The notes: generated by a model not told the origin, from the letters alone. 64,000 nt of DNA from Periplaneta americana (GCF_040183065.1 NC_091119.1:66714892-66778891); one strand, 5' to 3'; positions 22,418 through 34,264 are shown, counted from the stretch's first letter. Made by a program: numbers and translations.

Positions 22418-22546
22418 TAACATAACATAACATAACATAACATAACATAACATAACATAACATAACATACACAACACAAATACATACATACTCGTACATA
22501 CATATATAGGCTACTCGTACATACATACATACATACATACATACAT
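22418..22546. repeat. (ACATA)n and (CATA)n microsatellites
   Basis: A pentanucleotide CATAA run is followed, after a short break, by a tetranucleotide run of CATA. Confidence 0.95.
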
Positions 22547-22564
22547 AGGCCTACATGGTTTTTT

Positions 22565-22787
22565 AGTTTTTTTTATTTAACGACGCTCGCAACTGCTGAG
22601 GTTATATCAGCCTCGCCGGTGCGCCGGGATTTTGTCCCGCAGAAGTTCTTTTACATGCCAGTAAATCTACTGACATGAGCCTGTCGCATTTAAACACACT
22701 TAAATGCCATCGACCTGGGCCGGGATCGAACCCGCAACCTCAAATATAGAAGGCCAGCGCTATACCAAGTACGCTACCGAAGCCGAC
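22565..22787 (-). mobile_element. tRNA-derived SINE, minus orientation
   Basis: The minus strand starts near the right end with a tRNA-like head, has box B TGCGGGTTCGATCCCGG, and closes at the left with GTCGTTAAATAAA. It sits within CATA repeats, which probably served as target. The head and body match 16744-16892. Confidence 0.85.
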
Positions 22788-22874
22788 TACATACATACAT
22801 ACATACATACATACATACATACATACATACATACATACATACATACATACATACATACATACATACATACATAC
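22786..22874. repeat. (CATA)n microsatellite
   Basis: About 22 near-perfect CATA repeats directly abutting the SINE. Confidence 0.97.
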
Positions 22875-24193
22875 ATTCATATAGTACATATACCACGGTA
22901 TAGTACTTTCAGTGGGAAAAAAAAAGAAATGGAACACTTCAAAATTTTTATGAGAATTTTGATTTAATATAGTAAACTATTTTTTCCTCCAAATGTTCAT
23001 GGTAATTTTATTAATACTACATATTTTATTATGGGATAGGTTGAAAAAATTATTAGCAACATGTATAAAAATTATAATTTTCTTCATTTTTTTGTTTTAT
23101 TTGTCGGAGTCCTTCGTAAAGAAGGATCTGGCCGTCCGGCATCCTCGAAAGAAACACATCATACAACCCCTGATATCTCTCTCTTCCTCTTCCTCTCTGC
23201 GTCTCTCTTTCCCTCTCTCTCTCTCTCTCTCTGTCTCTCTCCCCCTCTCTCTGTGTCTCTCCCTCTATCTCTTTCTCCCTCCCTCCCTCTCTCTATGTTT
23301 CTCCCTCTGTCTCTCTCACATACACAAACACACATACAAATGCACAAAAACACACACACTTTTTTTTTAATTTTGTCTGATATTTATTTTTTTCATTATT
23401 TAATATTATGTGTGCACACTACCTTAGTTGGAATATCTCCGCTTATAGCTATACTGAATATTGGTGATCTTTAGTCATTCAATTTCTGTATAGTATTTGC
23501 TATTATAGAGGAAATAGTTTTTTTTAGTGATTGTTGCTGTAAAATATATTTCCTTATATTATGTGGTCAGGGTGTGAGTATATGTATTTCTTCCCTCCTT
23601 TTTCAACTATTGTTACAGTATACAGCATTCAGTGTTTTTGTAGGTAATTCGGAAGTGCTGTATAAGACACACACACCTCAGATTGACCGTTCCCATGTTA
23701 TAACTGTTATAAAGATGGGTGTCCCTCATCGTAGATTTAAGGTACTTGAAATATTTCTGCCTATAGTAGAGGGCTACAAATTTTCCTACAATTTCACGCT
23801 ACTATCAAAATTTCAACTTAGCGCAATGGTCCCATATCAGCATCTTAAGTACTCGTGAGGTTGTATTAGCCCTCGGATAGGCCCATTGTACTGCCCGCGA
23901 GGGAATGGTGCGCATGCCATAAGATCCCCCCACCCTACAATTCCCCCTGCGAGCCGCCTATAAATTCCCCTAAAACCTTCATGATCCATTTACCTTTCCG
24001 CGTAGGTCTTACCACAGCCTCTCATCCCCGGTCCCAAGAGCTACCACGAGGCCAATGGAGAGCCCACGGTACATAACACTACCACCAGCATCTAATGACC
24101 ATCCACGGGATCCAAGTTCGTCGACGGCTCGCAGTCGACTCTATAAGCGCGGAATGTAGGAAAGAAAGGAAGATGGAAATGATGATGATAATG

Positions 24194-24229
<36 letters not shown>

Positions 24230-24235
24230 GAGGGG
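22875..24235. other. No gene; CT-rich tract and SINE-like remnant
   Basis: Includes a long CT-rich simple tract (about 23165-23320) followed by CACA-rich sequence. A stretch near 23870-24090 shares AGGCCCATTGTACT with the SINE at 61033. A (TAA)n run lies at 24193-24228. Open frames through the CT tract are compositional. Confidence 0.6.
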
Positions 24236-24425
24236 AGGTGTAATTATAATGGCGAAATGAATCCGAAGTCCAACGCCGAAAAATACCCAGCAATTCTTCT
24301 TCAATTGATTGTGAGGAAACGTCGGAAAAAAAAATCAACTAGGTAACTTGTCTGAAACAGGATTTGAACCCAGGACCGCTCGTTTCAATATTAGACGTGC
24401 TAACCGTTACTCCACAGCGGTGGAC
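24236..24425 (-). mobile_element. tRNA-derived SINE, minus orientation
   Basis: The minus strand shows CCGCTGTGGAGTAACGGTTA (head with box A), GGGTTCAAATCCTG (box B), and ACTTCGGATTCATTTCGCCA in the body. It is the same family as 57959-58195 and 33021-33379 in its head. Confidence 0.85.
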
Positions 24426-24445
24426 CGCCCTCCACTAGTCTGCGT

Positions 24446-24835
24446 TTTGGAGGGCTGGATCCTGCATGGATCATACTCTACATAGGCTTACAGTGACCCA
24501 TCGTGCGCTTTACATAGAGCTCTGTGATGACTGCCCAGTCAGGTGGTCTATGTGGCATTCTTGAATCCAATAATGACAGTTGGGCCTCTCTGCCTTAGCC
24601 TTAAAAGATTGAAATCTCATATCCAGGCGAATATTTGATAAATTCCAGGATCCGAGCCACAAGCCCTTCGTATATCAGCATTGGAAACCCGTACTATTTT
24701 TAACTACTGCGGATGATAGATGAAAAGAGGGGGAGATGGACAGTGTTGGAGGAACGATAGCGAGCAACAAGAGTATACCAAAAAAAATTGTGTTTCATCC
24801 ATTACAAATTTCATCCGGTGCCTAGCCATCGTAGG
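24446..24835 (-). mobile_element. SINE-like repeat, minus orientation
   Basis: Colinear with 61033-61490: GGGCTGGATCC near the left end, a GGAAACCCGTACTATT block, and TTTCATCC...ACAAATTTCATCC near the right. The copy is diverged; a tRNA-like head is not clear. Confidence 0.6.
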
Positions 24836-25029
24836 AAAGAATTCGGGAATAAGTAGCCTAACTAAATCCGATTTCGTGTAACGCCTGGATGATTATCGTG
24901 CTGACCGCAGTAACCTCCGTATTAATAACATTGGGATGATCTTCTCTCTTTGTTGAGGCTTATGGACGTGAGGCCTGCACTCGACATTGGCTCTTCATGG
25001 GCTGTCGCACCACTGAAATCAGACACTTA

Positions 25030-25209
25030 GGGTGCTATTCATAGACATTTCGCAGCACTCGCTACGAGCGAGCTAAGCTAGCTCCGGTTATCCACTGGTT
25101 ACTTGTACAGAATTAAAATTATATCCTATCGCTAACACTGGTTTATGAATACGAAAAACGCTGATCATCCACCGGAAGCCCGCATTAAAAATGTCTATGA
25201 ATACGGCCC
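25030..25209. mobile_element. 180-bp MITE with TATTCATAGACATTT inverted ends
   Basis: GGGTGCTATTCATAGACATT at the left is inverted as AATGTCTATGAATACGGCCC at the right. TA lies on both sides. It is short, non-coding, and a typical arthropod MITE layout. Confidence 0.85.
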
Positions 25210-25610
25210 TAGGTTACTTGTGGGTTAGACCACTGTTATTTGAATACGGCAGTGGTAATTCGTTTACTTTTATGACTTAATTTTTCACAATGACGTGTAG
25301 AGTTGAAAAATGCTACTTTTATTTTCCTTACTTCTCCATATTCCAGAATTTTAGTATATTTTAATTAATTTCCATGTAATTTACATATTTCGTACTCTAT
25401 AGAACAGTCCATATTACATTAAGCTTAAGAATAAAATAAAATTCCATTAACGTTTAAAAATGCATCTCATCAACAGACTTTAAACATTTTCAGTAACTCC
25501 TCTGAAATCGGAGTTATGTGAAAATTAACAGTCCTCTCAACAATGGGAAAGCAAGTTAAGAAACTGTATTATTTTAATTCTGAAATTTGTAACAGAAAAC
25601 AGATGTTCAG

Positions 25611-26542
25611 CTCCACAGCTGTGTTGCCACTTTTGGTACAATAATTGTACGTATCTGGTACAATTTTAAGTGATCTGTACCCTGGTGCGTATAACTACTT
25701 TTTTGGTACAATTTTCAATTACTTGGTACAATCTGTACTTTCTTATACTTTTTTCAGTATGAAAACAGACATTATTATAACTGGCTTTAATAAAGTTGAA
25801 AAAAAAAATATTATGATTGCTACCAAATTGGTGATTATTATCGGCAGCCGACAATCAAATTTATAGCTCACTTTAAGGTCAACACATTAACAGAGAACGT
25901 AAATAATAATTAGAAACTGGTATTCAAGTTTTATCTTCTTTCATTCATTGTTGACATAGATTACTACGATAACTGGCACTGCTGCAAAAAGCAGGACTGG
26001 ACTGGTTATTATCATGTCATTTGTCTGTAATTCTGTGTATGGTATTACATTTTTCACTATAGCTAGTTACTATTTGTTTTTGTTGTTTATTTTTGCTGTA
26101 ATTCGCAATATGGTATTTGCCGCAATCCATAGGCGTAAACACTATTTATGACTTTGTTATTCTAGTGTCCTAAATATTTTATCAACTTTGGCAACGTTGA
26201 TATGATTATTAATCTATTTCAATTCTGTATTTTTCAGTAATGGTTATCATCAATATTACAAGATTAAAATAAAGTTGGAGAGTGTTTTTTAGTGTTTGTG
26301 ATTTTGTTTGTTAAAATTAAACATTGTTTGCAGACGCATGTACTCGTATTTCTTATTTTCGTAATCTTCGTTGTCTATGTAAATGTGTTCATGTTTCTTT
26401 TTCTATAATTGTAATTTTTACACGAGAAAATTGGGTTGGCACAAATTTGGTATATTATAGAAAAAAAATCTTTACAATTTGGTACAATTTGCAGAGAAAT
26501 CTGGTACATTTTATTTTCGGCCAGTGGAAAACTGCTCCACAG
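25611..26542. mobile_element. hAT-like non-autonomous element with CTCCACAG duplication
   Basis: CTCCACAG (with a preceding G, 9 bp) flanks the insert at 25610-25618 and 26534-26542. Ends are loosely inverted (CTGTGTTGCCACT versus CAGTTTTCCACTG). GGTACAAT occurs four times near the left end (25635, 25657, 25705, 25725) and again at 26481, with a variant at 26503, all in one direction. No transposase is recognised. An 8-bp duplication and subterminal repeats suggest hAT. Confidence 0.7.
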
Positions 26543-26593
26543 TTACATGTCAGTCGGATTACACTTGATTCAGTTCCGTTAATCATTTTAGTA

Positions 26594-26835
26594 GGTTATT
26601 TTACGACGCTTTATCAACAACTTAGGTTATTTAGCGTCTGAATGACATGAAGGTGATAATGCCGATGAAATGAGTCCGGGGTCCAGCACCGAAAGTAACC
26701 CAGCATTTGCTCATATTGGGTTGAGGGGAAAACCCGGAAAATCCTCAACCAGGTAACTTGCCCCGATCGGGAATCGAATCCGGGCCACCGGGTTTCGCGG
26801 CCAGACGCGCTAACCGTTACTCCACAGGTGTGGAC
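26594..26835 (-). mobile_element. tRNA-derived SINE, minus orientation
   Basis: The minus strand has CACCTGTGGAGTAACGGTTA, box B GGATTCGATTCCCG, GGTTTTCCCCTCAACC, and the GACGCTAAATAACCTAAG...GCGTCGTAAAATAACCT 3' end that is also seen at 591-711. Nearly full length. Confidence 0.9.
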
Positions 26836-27599
26836 TGTGCCGTTCTCTCATCTCTGTCGACATTCCTCTCCACAAACTGAAGAATGAATGCTTTAGGGAA
26901 TTCCTTGAGAAATACTGTATAGGCCTACTCAACATACAACCTCGGATAAGTCAACGCTTAGGAAGACGTATGTTCCATCCATCTACCATGAGAGAGTACA
27001 GAAGATAAGAAATGTAATTAAAGATGGTCCAATTTGGGTCTCCATCGATGACTTTACCGACAAGGAAGGTAGACTTGTTGGCAACGTAGTTATTGGTTTG
27101 TTAAGTGAACAATATTCACATAACAAAATAGTACAATGAAAGATAAGGTAGGTACGTCCATTATATTCTTTGCATAATTTGATTAAACTATACTAGTATT
27201 TAACGTAGATAATAATTTTTTTTATCATTTAGGCCTACGTCCATTATATTCTTTCTTTAGTTTAATTAAACTGTATCAATGTTTAACGTAGACGTAATTT
27301 TTTTATTATTTTAAATCAATATTTAATGCCATATTTTGATAAAAATAAGTACATAATATATATTTATATATTTCATACATTTTTAGTCCATATAGCCTAA
27401 ATCCAGGGTGCGAATTAACGGGGGGATGGGGGGATTTCCCCCCAGTTGGAAAGTTATTCCTCTCTCAAAAAATCCTATTAACATCCCTGCTAGGGGTAAC
27501 TTCTATCCCCTTCACAAAATATAATCGTTTCAATACGAATATACTTTATAAAGTACAGTATGAAGTAAGCAAAGAAAATAATATTGATGTATTATCATC

Positions 27600-28420
27600 A
27601 CCGGCGGCACTCCAGAAGAAATGCTGACAATAACGGAACAAGAAACACGGGCGCTAGAAAAAAGGCGAGGGGTGATAAAAAAGAGAAACCAAGAGTCAGG
27701 AAGTGATAGGGAAGAAAGTAGTGAAAAGAATAAGGGTGCAAGTGTAAGTGGAAATATAGTATATGAAAGTGAAAGCGTGGGGGGGGGGGAATAAAAGAGG
27801 AATAGAAGAAGAAATAAATAGAAAGAAAGACAGAGATAGAAATAAGGCAGAGACGAACAGTAAAGAAAGGTCAGAACCTGCGACAGCTGAGGATATAGCA
27901 GAGGCATTAGATATGATTTAAAAAAATGTGGGAATGTGATCAAAAAGTGCAAGTAAAGTGAAACTGGAAAAGATCGAGAAGTATAGGGGAGAGAGAAAGT
28001 GTACAAGCAGATGTGTAGAATAAAATATAAGTATTTATAGGAAGTGAGAATAGTGACAAAGGATTAGGTGTAAGCAGAATAGTGAGAAAGTGAAAGTGAG
28101 CGCAAATAGGAATGAGTGAAAATAGTGAGAAAGGGTTAAGAGAAGCGAACAAGTGACAGCATAAAATTAGTACTAACATTTGAACGCTGGAACAATAAAT
28201 GAATATAAGAGAAAGATAGGAGAAAAGGTCAAAGAACAAATAGGAAAAATAATTCAATATGATAATTTATAGAGAAAAATGGAAATTGAGATTTTAGCAA
28301 ATAAGTTAGAGGAAAAAGGGCGTTTGAAAGGAGTATATAATATTAGATATATTAGGATTAATGAACAAATAGAGAATAGCAAATGAAATGTAGGAGAAAT
28401 ACTGAAGGGGAGATTGACCA
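27600..28420 (+). pseudogene. Purine-rich, charged coding-like remnant (possible LINE ORF1)
   Basis: The strand is strongly purine-rich. Pieces read as charged protein, e.g. ITEQETRALEKRRGVIKKRN and, after a G homopolymer that shifts the frame, SKERSEPATAEDIAEALDMI. The composition is like coiled-coil ORF1 proteins of some insect LINEs, but I cannot assign it firmly. Many stops follow. It lies inside the hAT-like element, upstream of the LINE ORF2 fragment. The antisense Phe/Leu-rich frames are shadows. Confidence 0.3.
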
Positions 28421-28592
28421 AGTAACAAAATAGGTACATAGTGTAATTGGGAGTATTTGTGTAGACGTGTACTGCAAATAATGTGTTATTGTAATAATAT
28501 GTTAATGGTGGCACCGGATACAGAAATGTGAGGTACACCATTACATGTAAAGAAGTGCTGTGACGAAATATATCATATCATATATCATATCA

Positions 28593-29747
28593 TGCCAATG
28601 TAGGTATAAATTTGATCAAAAACTGGCTTGATGCAAATTTGCTATCTCTAAATATAACTAAAACTAATTTGGTGCCATTTTCTTTAACAGTCTCTGGATT
28701 GAACAAATTGAAATCACTTTCTCATTTAAAATTAATAATCCACAACTCATTTTGTAAACTCTCTACAACCTGTAAATGCCCTTGCCTGAAAGAATCTGTA
28801 GATGTGAAATACCTGGGAATTATTGTTGATCAGCACTTGAAATGGGATAGACAAATCACCTTTTTATGTAACAGGATCCGTAAAACAATTTACAAATTTG
28901 TAAACCTTCGCCATTACTTGCCTACTCATGTATTACGTTTGGTTTACTTGGCTATAGTTGAATCTGTTATCCAATATGTTATAACTGGATGGGGAGGCAT
29001 TACAAAAACTGCTCTTTTTCCTCTAATTATGTTGAAAAAACGTATAATCAAAATTTGTTTGAAAAGGCGACTGGATTATCAAACAAATTTTATCCATTCC
29101 GAATTGAATGTTTTTAGAATTGACCAAATTTATAAATACTCTTTAATGAAATTCTATCATAAAAATATAATGAAATTTGTAGCTCAGCCACATGCTCATA
29201 ATACAAGACGAAATGAAATTCTTAAATTAGTTGAACCTAAATATGTCACATCTGTTGCTTTACTACACAGTAGGCCTACAAATTATGGTCCACGTCTATA
29301 TAATTCGATAATAAAAATTCATCCAGAATTAACTACTTTAAGCAATGACATTTTCAGATCCAGAATTAAAAAATTTATATGACAGACTTCCCTCTATATA
29401 TATTATGTACCATATATTGTAAAACAAAGTTTATTTCTATCCTAAGTGTATTTTTCTATTTTATCTTGGTTACTATATCAACATGACCTGCACTAATTAT
29501 ACTACTAATAATAATTTAATATTAATCTCAACATCGTCTCTTTTTTCACTCAGTTATTACTAGAATTATTATTTACTAATTTTATTATCATCTTTATGTG
29601 AGCTTTTTTCTTAAGTATTTTGTCTACAAAGTATGTATATCTATGTAACGGAACTGTCCCCGAACACGAGCTTTGCTCTTTCGGGGTATTTTAATGTAAC
29701 GTTTTTATGTATATGTTATTATTAAAATATATATTAATGTTGTCTTA
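28593..29747 (+). mobile_element. 5'-truncated LINE (CR1/jockey-like) with 11-bp flanking duplication
   Basis: An open frame of about 256 codons (28612-29382) starts just after the missing YADD motif. It reads NWLDANLLSLNITKTNLVPF, VKYLGIIVDQHLKWDRQI and AIVESVIQYVITGWGG, ending RSRIKKFI. This is the thumb/C-terminal part of a non-LTR reverse transcriptase. It is intact after truncation, so a young insertion. ATATCATATCA occurs at 28582-28592 and 29748-29758; the left flank is itself TATCA-repetitive, so the duplication is probable rather than certain. Confidence 0.88.
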
Positions 29748-29995
29748 ATATCATATCACCGGCAAGCTGACAGCAATCAATAACTTAGGAATTACACATC
29801 TTATCTTAAGCTTGCTCATGGATATAATTATTATTATAATCAAGATGCAAGACAAGCATCTCAGTGCAACCATGCGTTGAGTTGTATCGAATGAGGGAAA
29901 TAATTTTATGTATGGTATTCTCTATCTAGAATTCTATTAAGATTTCTGATGAGGTGGGGGCCATCAGAAATCTTAATTCGCACCCTGCCTAAATC

Positions 29996-31028
29996 CGTTC
30001 CCTGGCACTTACGTCCATGCGCCACGCACACTATTTTCGTTCCAGATTACGATGTACGATTTAGGTTATCCTTCACGGTTACAAGAATGGGATTAATCCT
30101 CTGATCAAAAAACCTACCAATTACCATATGACACCTTATTTATGGAAATCTGACGGGAAATTGCATGTTTAACAACGCCCACTCTTATCCTACTTGGAAT
30201 TCCAATCGGGGAAGCAATAATTTCAGTATTAATGCTGAATATATACTTGCAGTTGCGGACCTGCCTGGAACGAACAAGAGATCACGATCACTTCACGCAA
30301 ACACGAGCAGTTAGGCATGTCTGGCAGCTATCACGTGTCACACGCATTTCACCACGAAGAGCGCGGTGCAGTCATTTCGACAGTGTCACGAGAAGTTTGC
30401 AGCGCTTCCGAGGTGAACATTATCTCAAGCACCCGAGGGCAATATATTTCATTGTAATTTATCTGCCGTGGTAATAAGTCAAGTCGCTGCGTTAACACGA
30501 CTCCACACACCTGCGCATGCCTCACTGACCTTGTGCTCTGCACCGGGACCCACCTTTCCTGCAGTTTAACAAATTCACGGACCCCTTTAAAGGTATGAAG
30601 GGGCGGTCCCCTCCTTAATGCCACACCTGTTGATACTCCTTAGTGGTCTGTAATCTGTAACACTAATCTTGAAACACGAGCAATAGAAGCCAGGATTGTT
30701 AATCATACTAAAGCATATTACTTCCCACAAAAAAATATTTTAGGTTAAAATAAATAAAACAACAAAGACATTTATACACAACATCAATGAAATCAATATT
30801 CCACAATGAAAATAATTGTCTATGAGTAGGGGGACGCTAATTAATCAAATATAGTGACGGAATGTATAGTTTCTACGAGGACCTGAGTAATATTTCGAAT
30901 AGGAGACATACATAAGCAGGGTATCTCTAAAGTGTAGGAGCAGGAAGAATCCTTGAAAGTAGCCCTGAGCGTAATGTTATATGATCCATAGTAAGAACAT
31001 TAATGGTCATGTATTTTTATGGGATACT
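29996..31028. other. No recognised gene
   Basis: Two modest ORFs on opposite strands near 30232-30624 overlap each other and resemble nothing I know. No terminal repeats were noticed. Confidence 0.35.
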
Positions 31029-31030
31029 TA

Positions 31031-32357
31031 CACAGGTGCAGCATAGGAATCGGGCGATTTTAAAATGGAAATAACTCAGTAGAACTCTAACTCTATTAGA
31101 ACAAATCTATTACTGCCAAAAAAAACTGGCTATGTACGCCATTTTATTGAAATACATTTAGATTCTCTCGAAAATTATGTTCTTCATATGATGTCCGTCT
31201 CTCTCTATGCACTCTTCCAGTCTTTCCCTGAAGTTGCGTGTCGCTCTTTCCAACACTTCGCCATCAATGTTGGCGATTTCCTGAGCAATGGCAATCTTCA
31301 CGTCATCAGTTGTTTGGGGCCTGTTTACGTACATTTTTAACTTCAGGTAACCCCACAGAAAGTAGTCGCAGACGGTAAGGTCAGGTGAGGTGAGCGGGAA
31401 GGCCAGGGAATGTCGCCACGCCGAGAAGTGATGTGCCCTGGAAACATGCGGCGCAGAACTTTCATTGAATTTTCTGCCCTATGAGCCGTGGCTCCATCTT
31501 GCTCAAACCATACCATTTGTCTATCATTCCCACGTAGACGACTACGCAGTTCTGGTTGAAGAAATGTCCTCAGGATTTCGACGTAGCGTTCACTATTCAC
31601 TGTCACAGTGCTCTCGTTCCCCTAAAAAAAATACGGGCCTATGACGCAGTATCTAGACCCAGCACACCAAACTGTAACTTTCGTACAGTGAAGCGGATGC
31701 TTGTGTAGTTAGGATTTTCGGGCCCCCAGTGTCTAAAGTTCTGCGTATTAATTTAAATGGAAATGTGCCTCATCACTCATGAACATGACTTCGTCAGCAA
31801 AATTTCCACCATTCTCTCGGCGAATGTCCTGAGTTGGACATGTCTCCCTCATTCAATTGCTGAACTATCATAAGTTTATATGGATGAAACTTAAGATCTG
31901 AATGCAATATTCGGCGCACAGAAACTTCTGAAAGTCGCAGTGCTATAACCTGTCGTCTAGCTGATCGATGTGGAGTCCTCGTAACAACCACTCTCACTCG
32001 CTCAATGTTATCTGGCGTTCGTACACTTGGAACGTGTCCTGGTGGTTTTTTCTTACAAGCTGATGCTGATAATCGAAAGTTTTGTACCCATCTCAATATA
32101 TTATTGCGAGCAGGAACGGCTCCGTGGCGGCCAACATTAAATTGGAGACGAAAGACATGCTGGGTTTTCACAACTGAATCATCATTCTTGAAAAATATCT
32201 CGATAACGAAAGCACGATGCTCCGAGCTCCATACTTCCATGATTACACAAAATGGCATCAAAAATGATAACAAACGACGGTCGATCGATATCCATAACCC
32301 CTCATATTGCTCAGTAAACGGCCTTCTAAAACCATCCGATTTCTTTGCCGCACCTTG
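31031..32357 (-). mobile_element. Nearly complete mariner-type element (DD41D-like), decayed
   Basis: Ends are inverted (about AGGTGCAGCATAGGAATCGG at the left, its diverged mirror at the right) and TA flanks both sides (31029-31030, 32358-32359). The transposase reads on the minus strand from about 32253 to 31158. Length 1327 bp fits the superfamily. Frame breaks separate at least three segments, so it is inactive. Confidence 0.92.
31158..32253 (-). pseudogene. Mariner-type transposase
   Basis: The N-terminal part holds an HTH-like region (EHRAFVIEIFFKNDDSVVKT) and RTPDNIERVR. The catalytic region shows FMSDEAHFH (first Asp), WFEQDGATAH (second Asp) and a SPDLTVCDYFLWGY-type third site in a shifted frame. 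If read across, 41 residues separate the second and third Asp, which suggests DD41D rather than the usual DD34D. The C-terminus ends near ERDGHHMKNIIFERI. Several frameshifts and in-frame stops interrupt it. Confidence 0.85.
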
Positions 32358-32526
32358 TATTAAAGATTTTAAAAATGCCAGGATGTAGGAGAAGAGCTTA
32401 ACATCAAGGAATAGACGTTTTTGTTAGTGATGGGACAACATCGAAGAGGAATGCAAGGTAATGCCCTTAGGAGGCATATATTACATAGTGTTTCTTTGAT
32501 GATACCGGTATATGTGATACGATATA

Positions 32527-33418
32527 TTTATTCACAGTTTTCTGCCCAAGGGCAGTTCTTTCATTGCAAACCCAATCTTTCCTCTTTCTGCCTTCCTCTC
32601 AGTCTCCGCATACGATCTATAATATTTCTTGAAGTCGTCTATCATGTGATATTTTCTCCTGCCCGAACTTTACTCCGGTCCACCATTCCTTCTACTGCAT
32701 CCTTCAGTAGGCAGTTTCTTCTCAGTCAGTGACCCAACTGATTCCTTTTTCTCTTTCTGGTCAGTTTTAGCATCATTCTTTCTTCACCAACTCTTTCCAG
32801 CACAGCTTCATTTCTTATTCTGTCTGTGCATTTTACACGCTCTTTTTTCCTCCATATTCACATTTCAAATGCTTCTATCGCTTCTCTTCACTTTGTCGTA
32901 ATATTCATGTTTCTGTCCCATACAATGTCACACTCCACACAAAGCACTTCGCTAGTCCCTTTCTTAATTCTTTTGCCATAGGTTGGCACAAGATATTCCT
33001 TTTTCTATTAAAAGCTTTCTTTGTCCACCGCTATGGAGTAATGGTTAACACGTCCGGCCATGAAACGAGCAGGCCTGGGTTCAAATACTGGTTGGAACAA
33101 ATTCCCTCGTTGGGGTTTTTCCGGGGTTTCCCTCAACTAATTGAAGCAGAATTGCTGGGTAACTTTCAGGTTGGACTTCGGAATCATTTCGCCATCATTA
33201 ATTCACATATTATCAGCCATACCACAGCCTGGGTTAAGTTCACGGTGAGACGTGCTGTACAAGAGCGCGGCCGCTCGGCTACTCAATCATTCACAGAACA
33301 GGAATGATAAGCACAATAAGCCTCAGGCTGCAGGGCAAGTCTTCGAGTCCCTCCACCGTACAAGAGTAAAAAAAAAAAAAAAGCTTTCTCCTTTTGACTT
33401 CCTGGCAACATCTCTTGT
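32527..33418 (-). mobile_element. LINE 3' fragment (family of 17770), split by a SINE
   Basis: Colinear with 17770-18345: TTCTGCCCAAGGGCAG, CTTCAGTAGGCAG, CATTCTTTCTTCAC and CCTTTTGACTTCCTGGCA blocks all recur in order. A SINE at 33021-33379 interrupts it, and the LINE resumes at 33390. It is more decayed than its sister copy. Confidence 0.8.
33011..33389 (+). mobile_element. tRNA-derived SINE with 10-bp duplication inside a LINE
   Basis: AAAGCTTTCT flanks the insert (33011-33020 and 33380-33389). The head has CGCTATGGAGTAATGGTTAA (box A region) and TGGGTTCAAATACTGG (box B). The body matches 19750-20073, and a poly(A) run ends it. The host LINE resumes immediately after. Confidence 0.93.
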
Positions 33419-33423
33419 TAAGC

Positions 33424-33426
<3 letters not shown>

Positions 33427-33482
<56 letters not shown>
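33427..33482. repeat. (TAA)n microsatellite
   Basis: About 18 perfect repeats; further AAT and TTTA repeats follow to 33530. Confidence 0.97.
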
Positions 33483-33485
<3 letters not shown>

Positions 33486-33519
33486 ATTGGTAATAAAAAT
33501 AATAATAATAATTTATTTA

Positions 33520-33660
33520 TTTATTTATTTATATTAGCAGAGTTAAGGCCATAGGGCCTTCTCTTACTCTCTACCAGGTCACAAAGTATACAAGCAGTGA
33601 AAATGTAACAAAAACTTAAAGAACAGACTACTAACATGTTACAAAAAAACATGAAAATAA
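33520..33660 (-). mobile_element. Probable LINE 3' UTR remnant with hairpin
   Basis: AAGGCCATAGGGCCTTCTCT next to CTCTACCAGGTC recurs near 57365-57412 (CCTGGTAGAGATAAGGCCAT...). On the minus strand it is followed by TAAA-type repeats, as at LINE 3' ends. No coding part is seen. Confidence 0.45.
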
Positions 33661-34202
33661 TACCATAATAGAAAAAAAAAGAAAGTAAAATACATTGGAA
33701 TACAGTAAAAGCAACTCATTTAGTGCAAATAGTTAATATGGAAAACGTAAGGAAGAATATAAGAAAATTGAATTTAATAAAATGATAATGAAAAAGAAAA
33801 GAAATACGAAAATTAAATAAAATTCACAATAAAAAAGGTTTGATAATAAATTCATCTGTTATTAAGGGAACAAAAAAAGGGGAAAGGAAGGAAAAGAAAT
33901 ATAGGTCTATATATTTAAAAAAATATATCGAGAGAAAAGGCTTATAACTAATAGGAATCTGAATTGAAAATGTGCAATTTTAGTTTATTTTTGAAACTAA
34001 ACAATGTCCGACAGTCTCTGACATGTTATAGTCCGTCTCAGTTATTTTCAGCTCTCCACTTGCTCTACTGCCTCGTTTACAATAACATGTTTACCTTCTT
34101 TATTTTTCTTCCGATAATAATGGGCTTGTTTGTATTTATCTGCATCCCATACTGCTAACACCTGTCATTTAGTTCCAGTAGCATATTTAGTAGCTTATCT
34201 CT

Positions 34203-34264
34203 ACATACATACATACATACATACATACATACATACATACATACATACATACATACATACATAC
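34203..34264. repeat. (CATA)n microsatellite
   Basis: About 15 perfect repeats, 200 bp upstream of the promoter block of copy C. Confidence 0.97.

Larger units (their letters stand above)
27396..29995. mobile_element. hAT-like element with perfect 8-bp duplication, interrupted by a LINE
   Basis: The element spans 27404-29987. The ends are perfect inverted CAGGGTGCGAATTAA, and the flanks are identical CCTAAATC (27396-27403 and 29988-29995). These are textbook hAT signatures. No hAT transposase is recognisable in the remaining 1.4 kb, so it is non-autonomous. A LINE fragment occupies 28593-29747. Near the right end AGATTTCTGATG...CATCAGAAATCT forms a further short hairpin. Confidence 0.92.

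Noticed and set aside
22704-22967. ORF across SINE and CATA repeats
   Set aside because: The frame joins SINE head sequence to a microsatellite (His-Thr-Tyr-Ile repeats); not a gene.
23159-23474. ORFs through the CT-rich tract
   Set aside because: Low-complexity translation on both strands with no conserved features.
27530-28541. Three Phe/Leu/Ser-rich minus-strand ORFs as membrane proteins
   Set aside because: They are the complement of a purine-rich stretch inside a hAT-like element; composition alone explains them.
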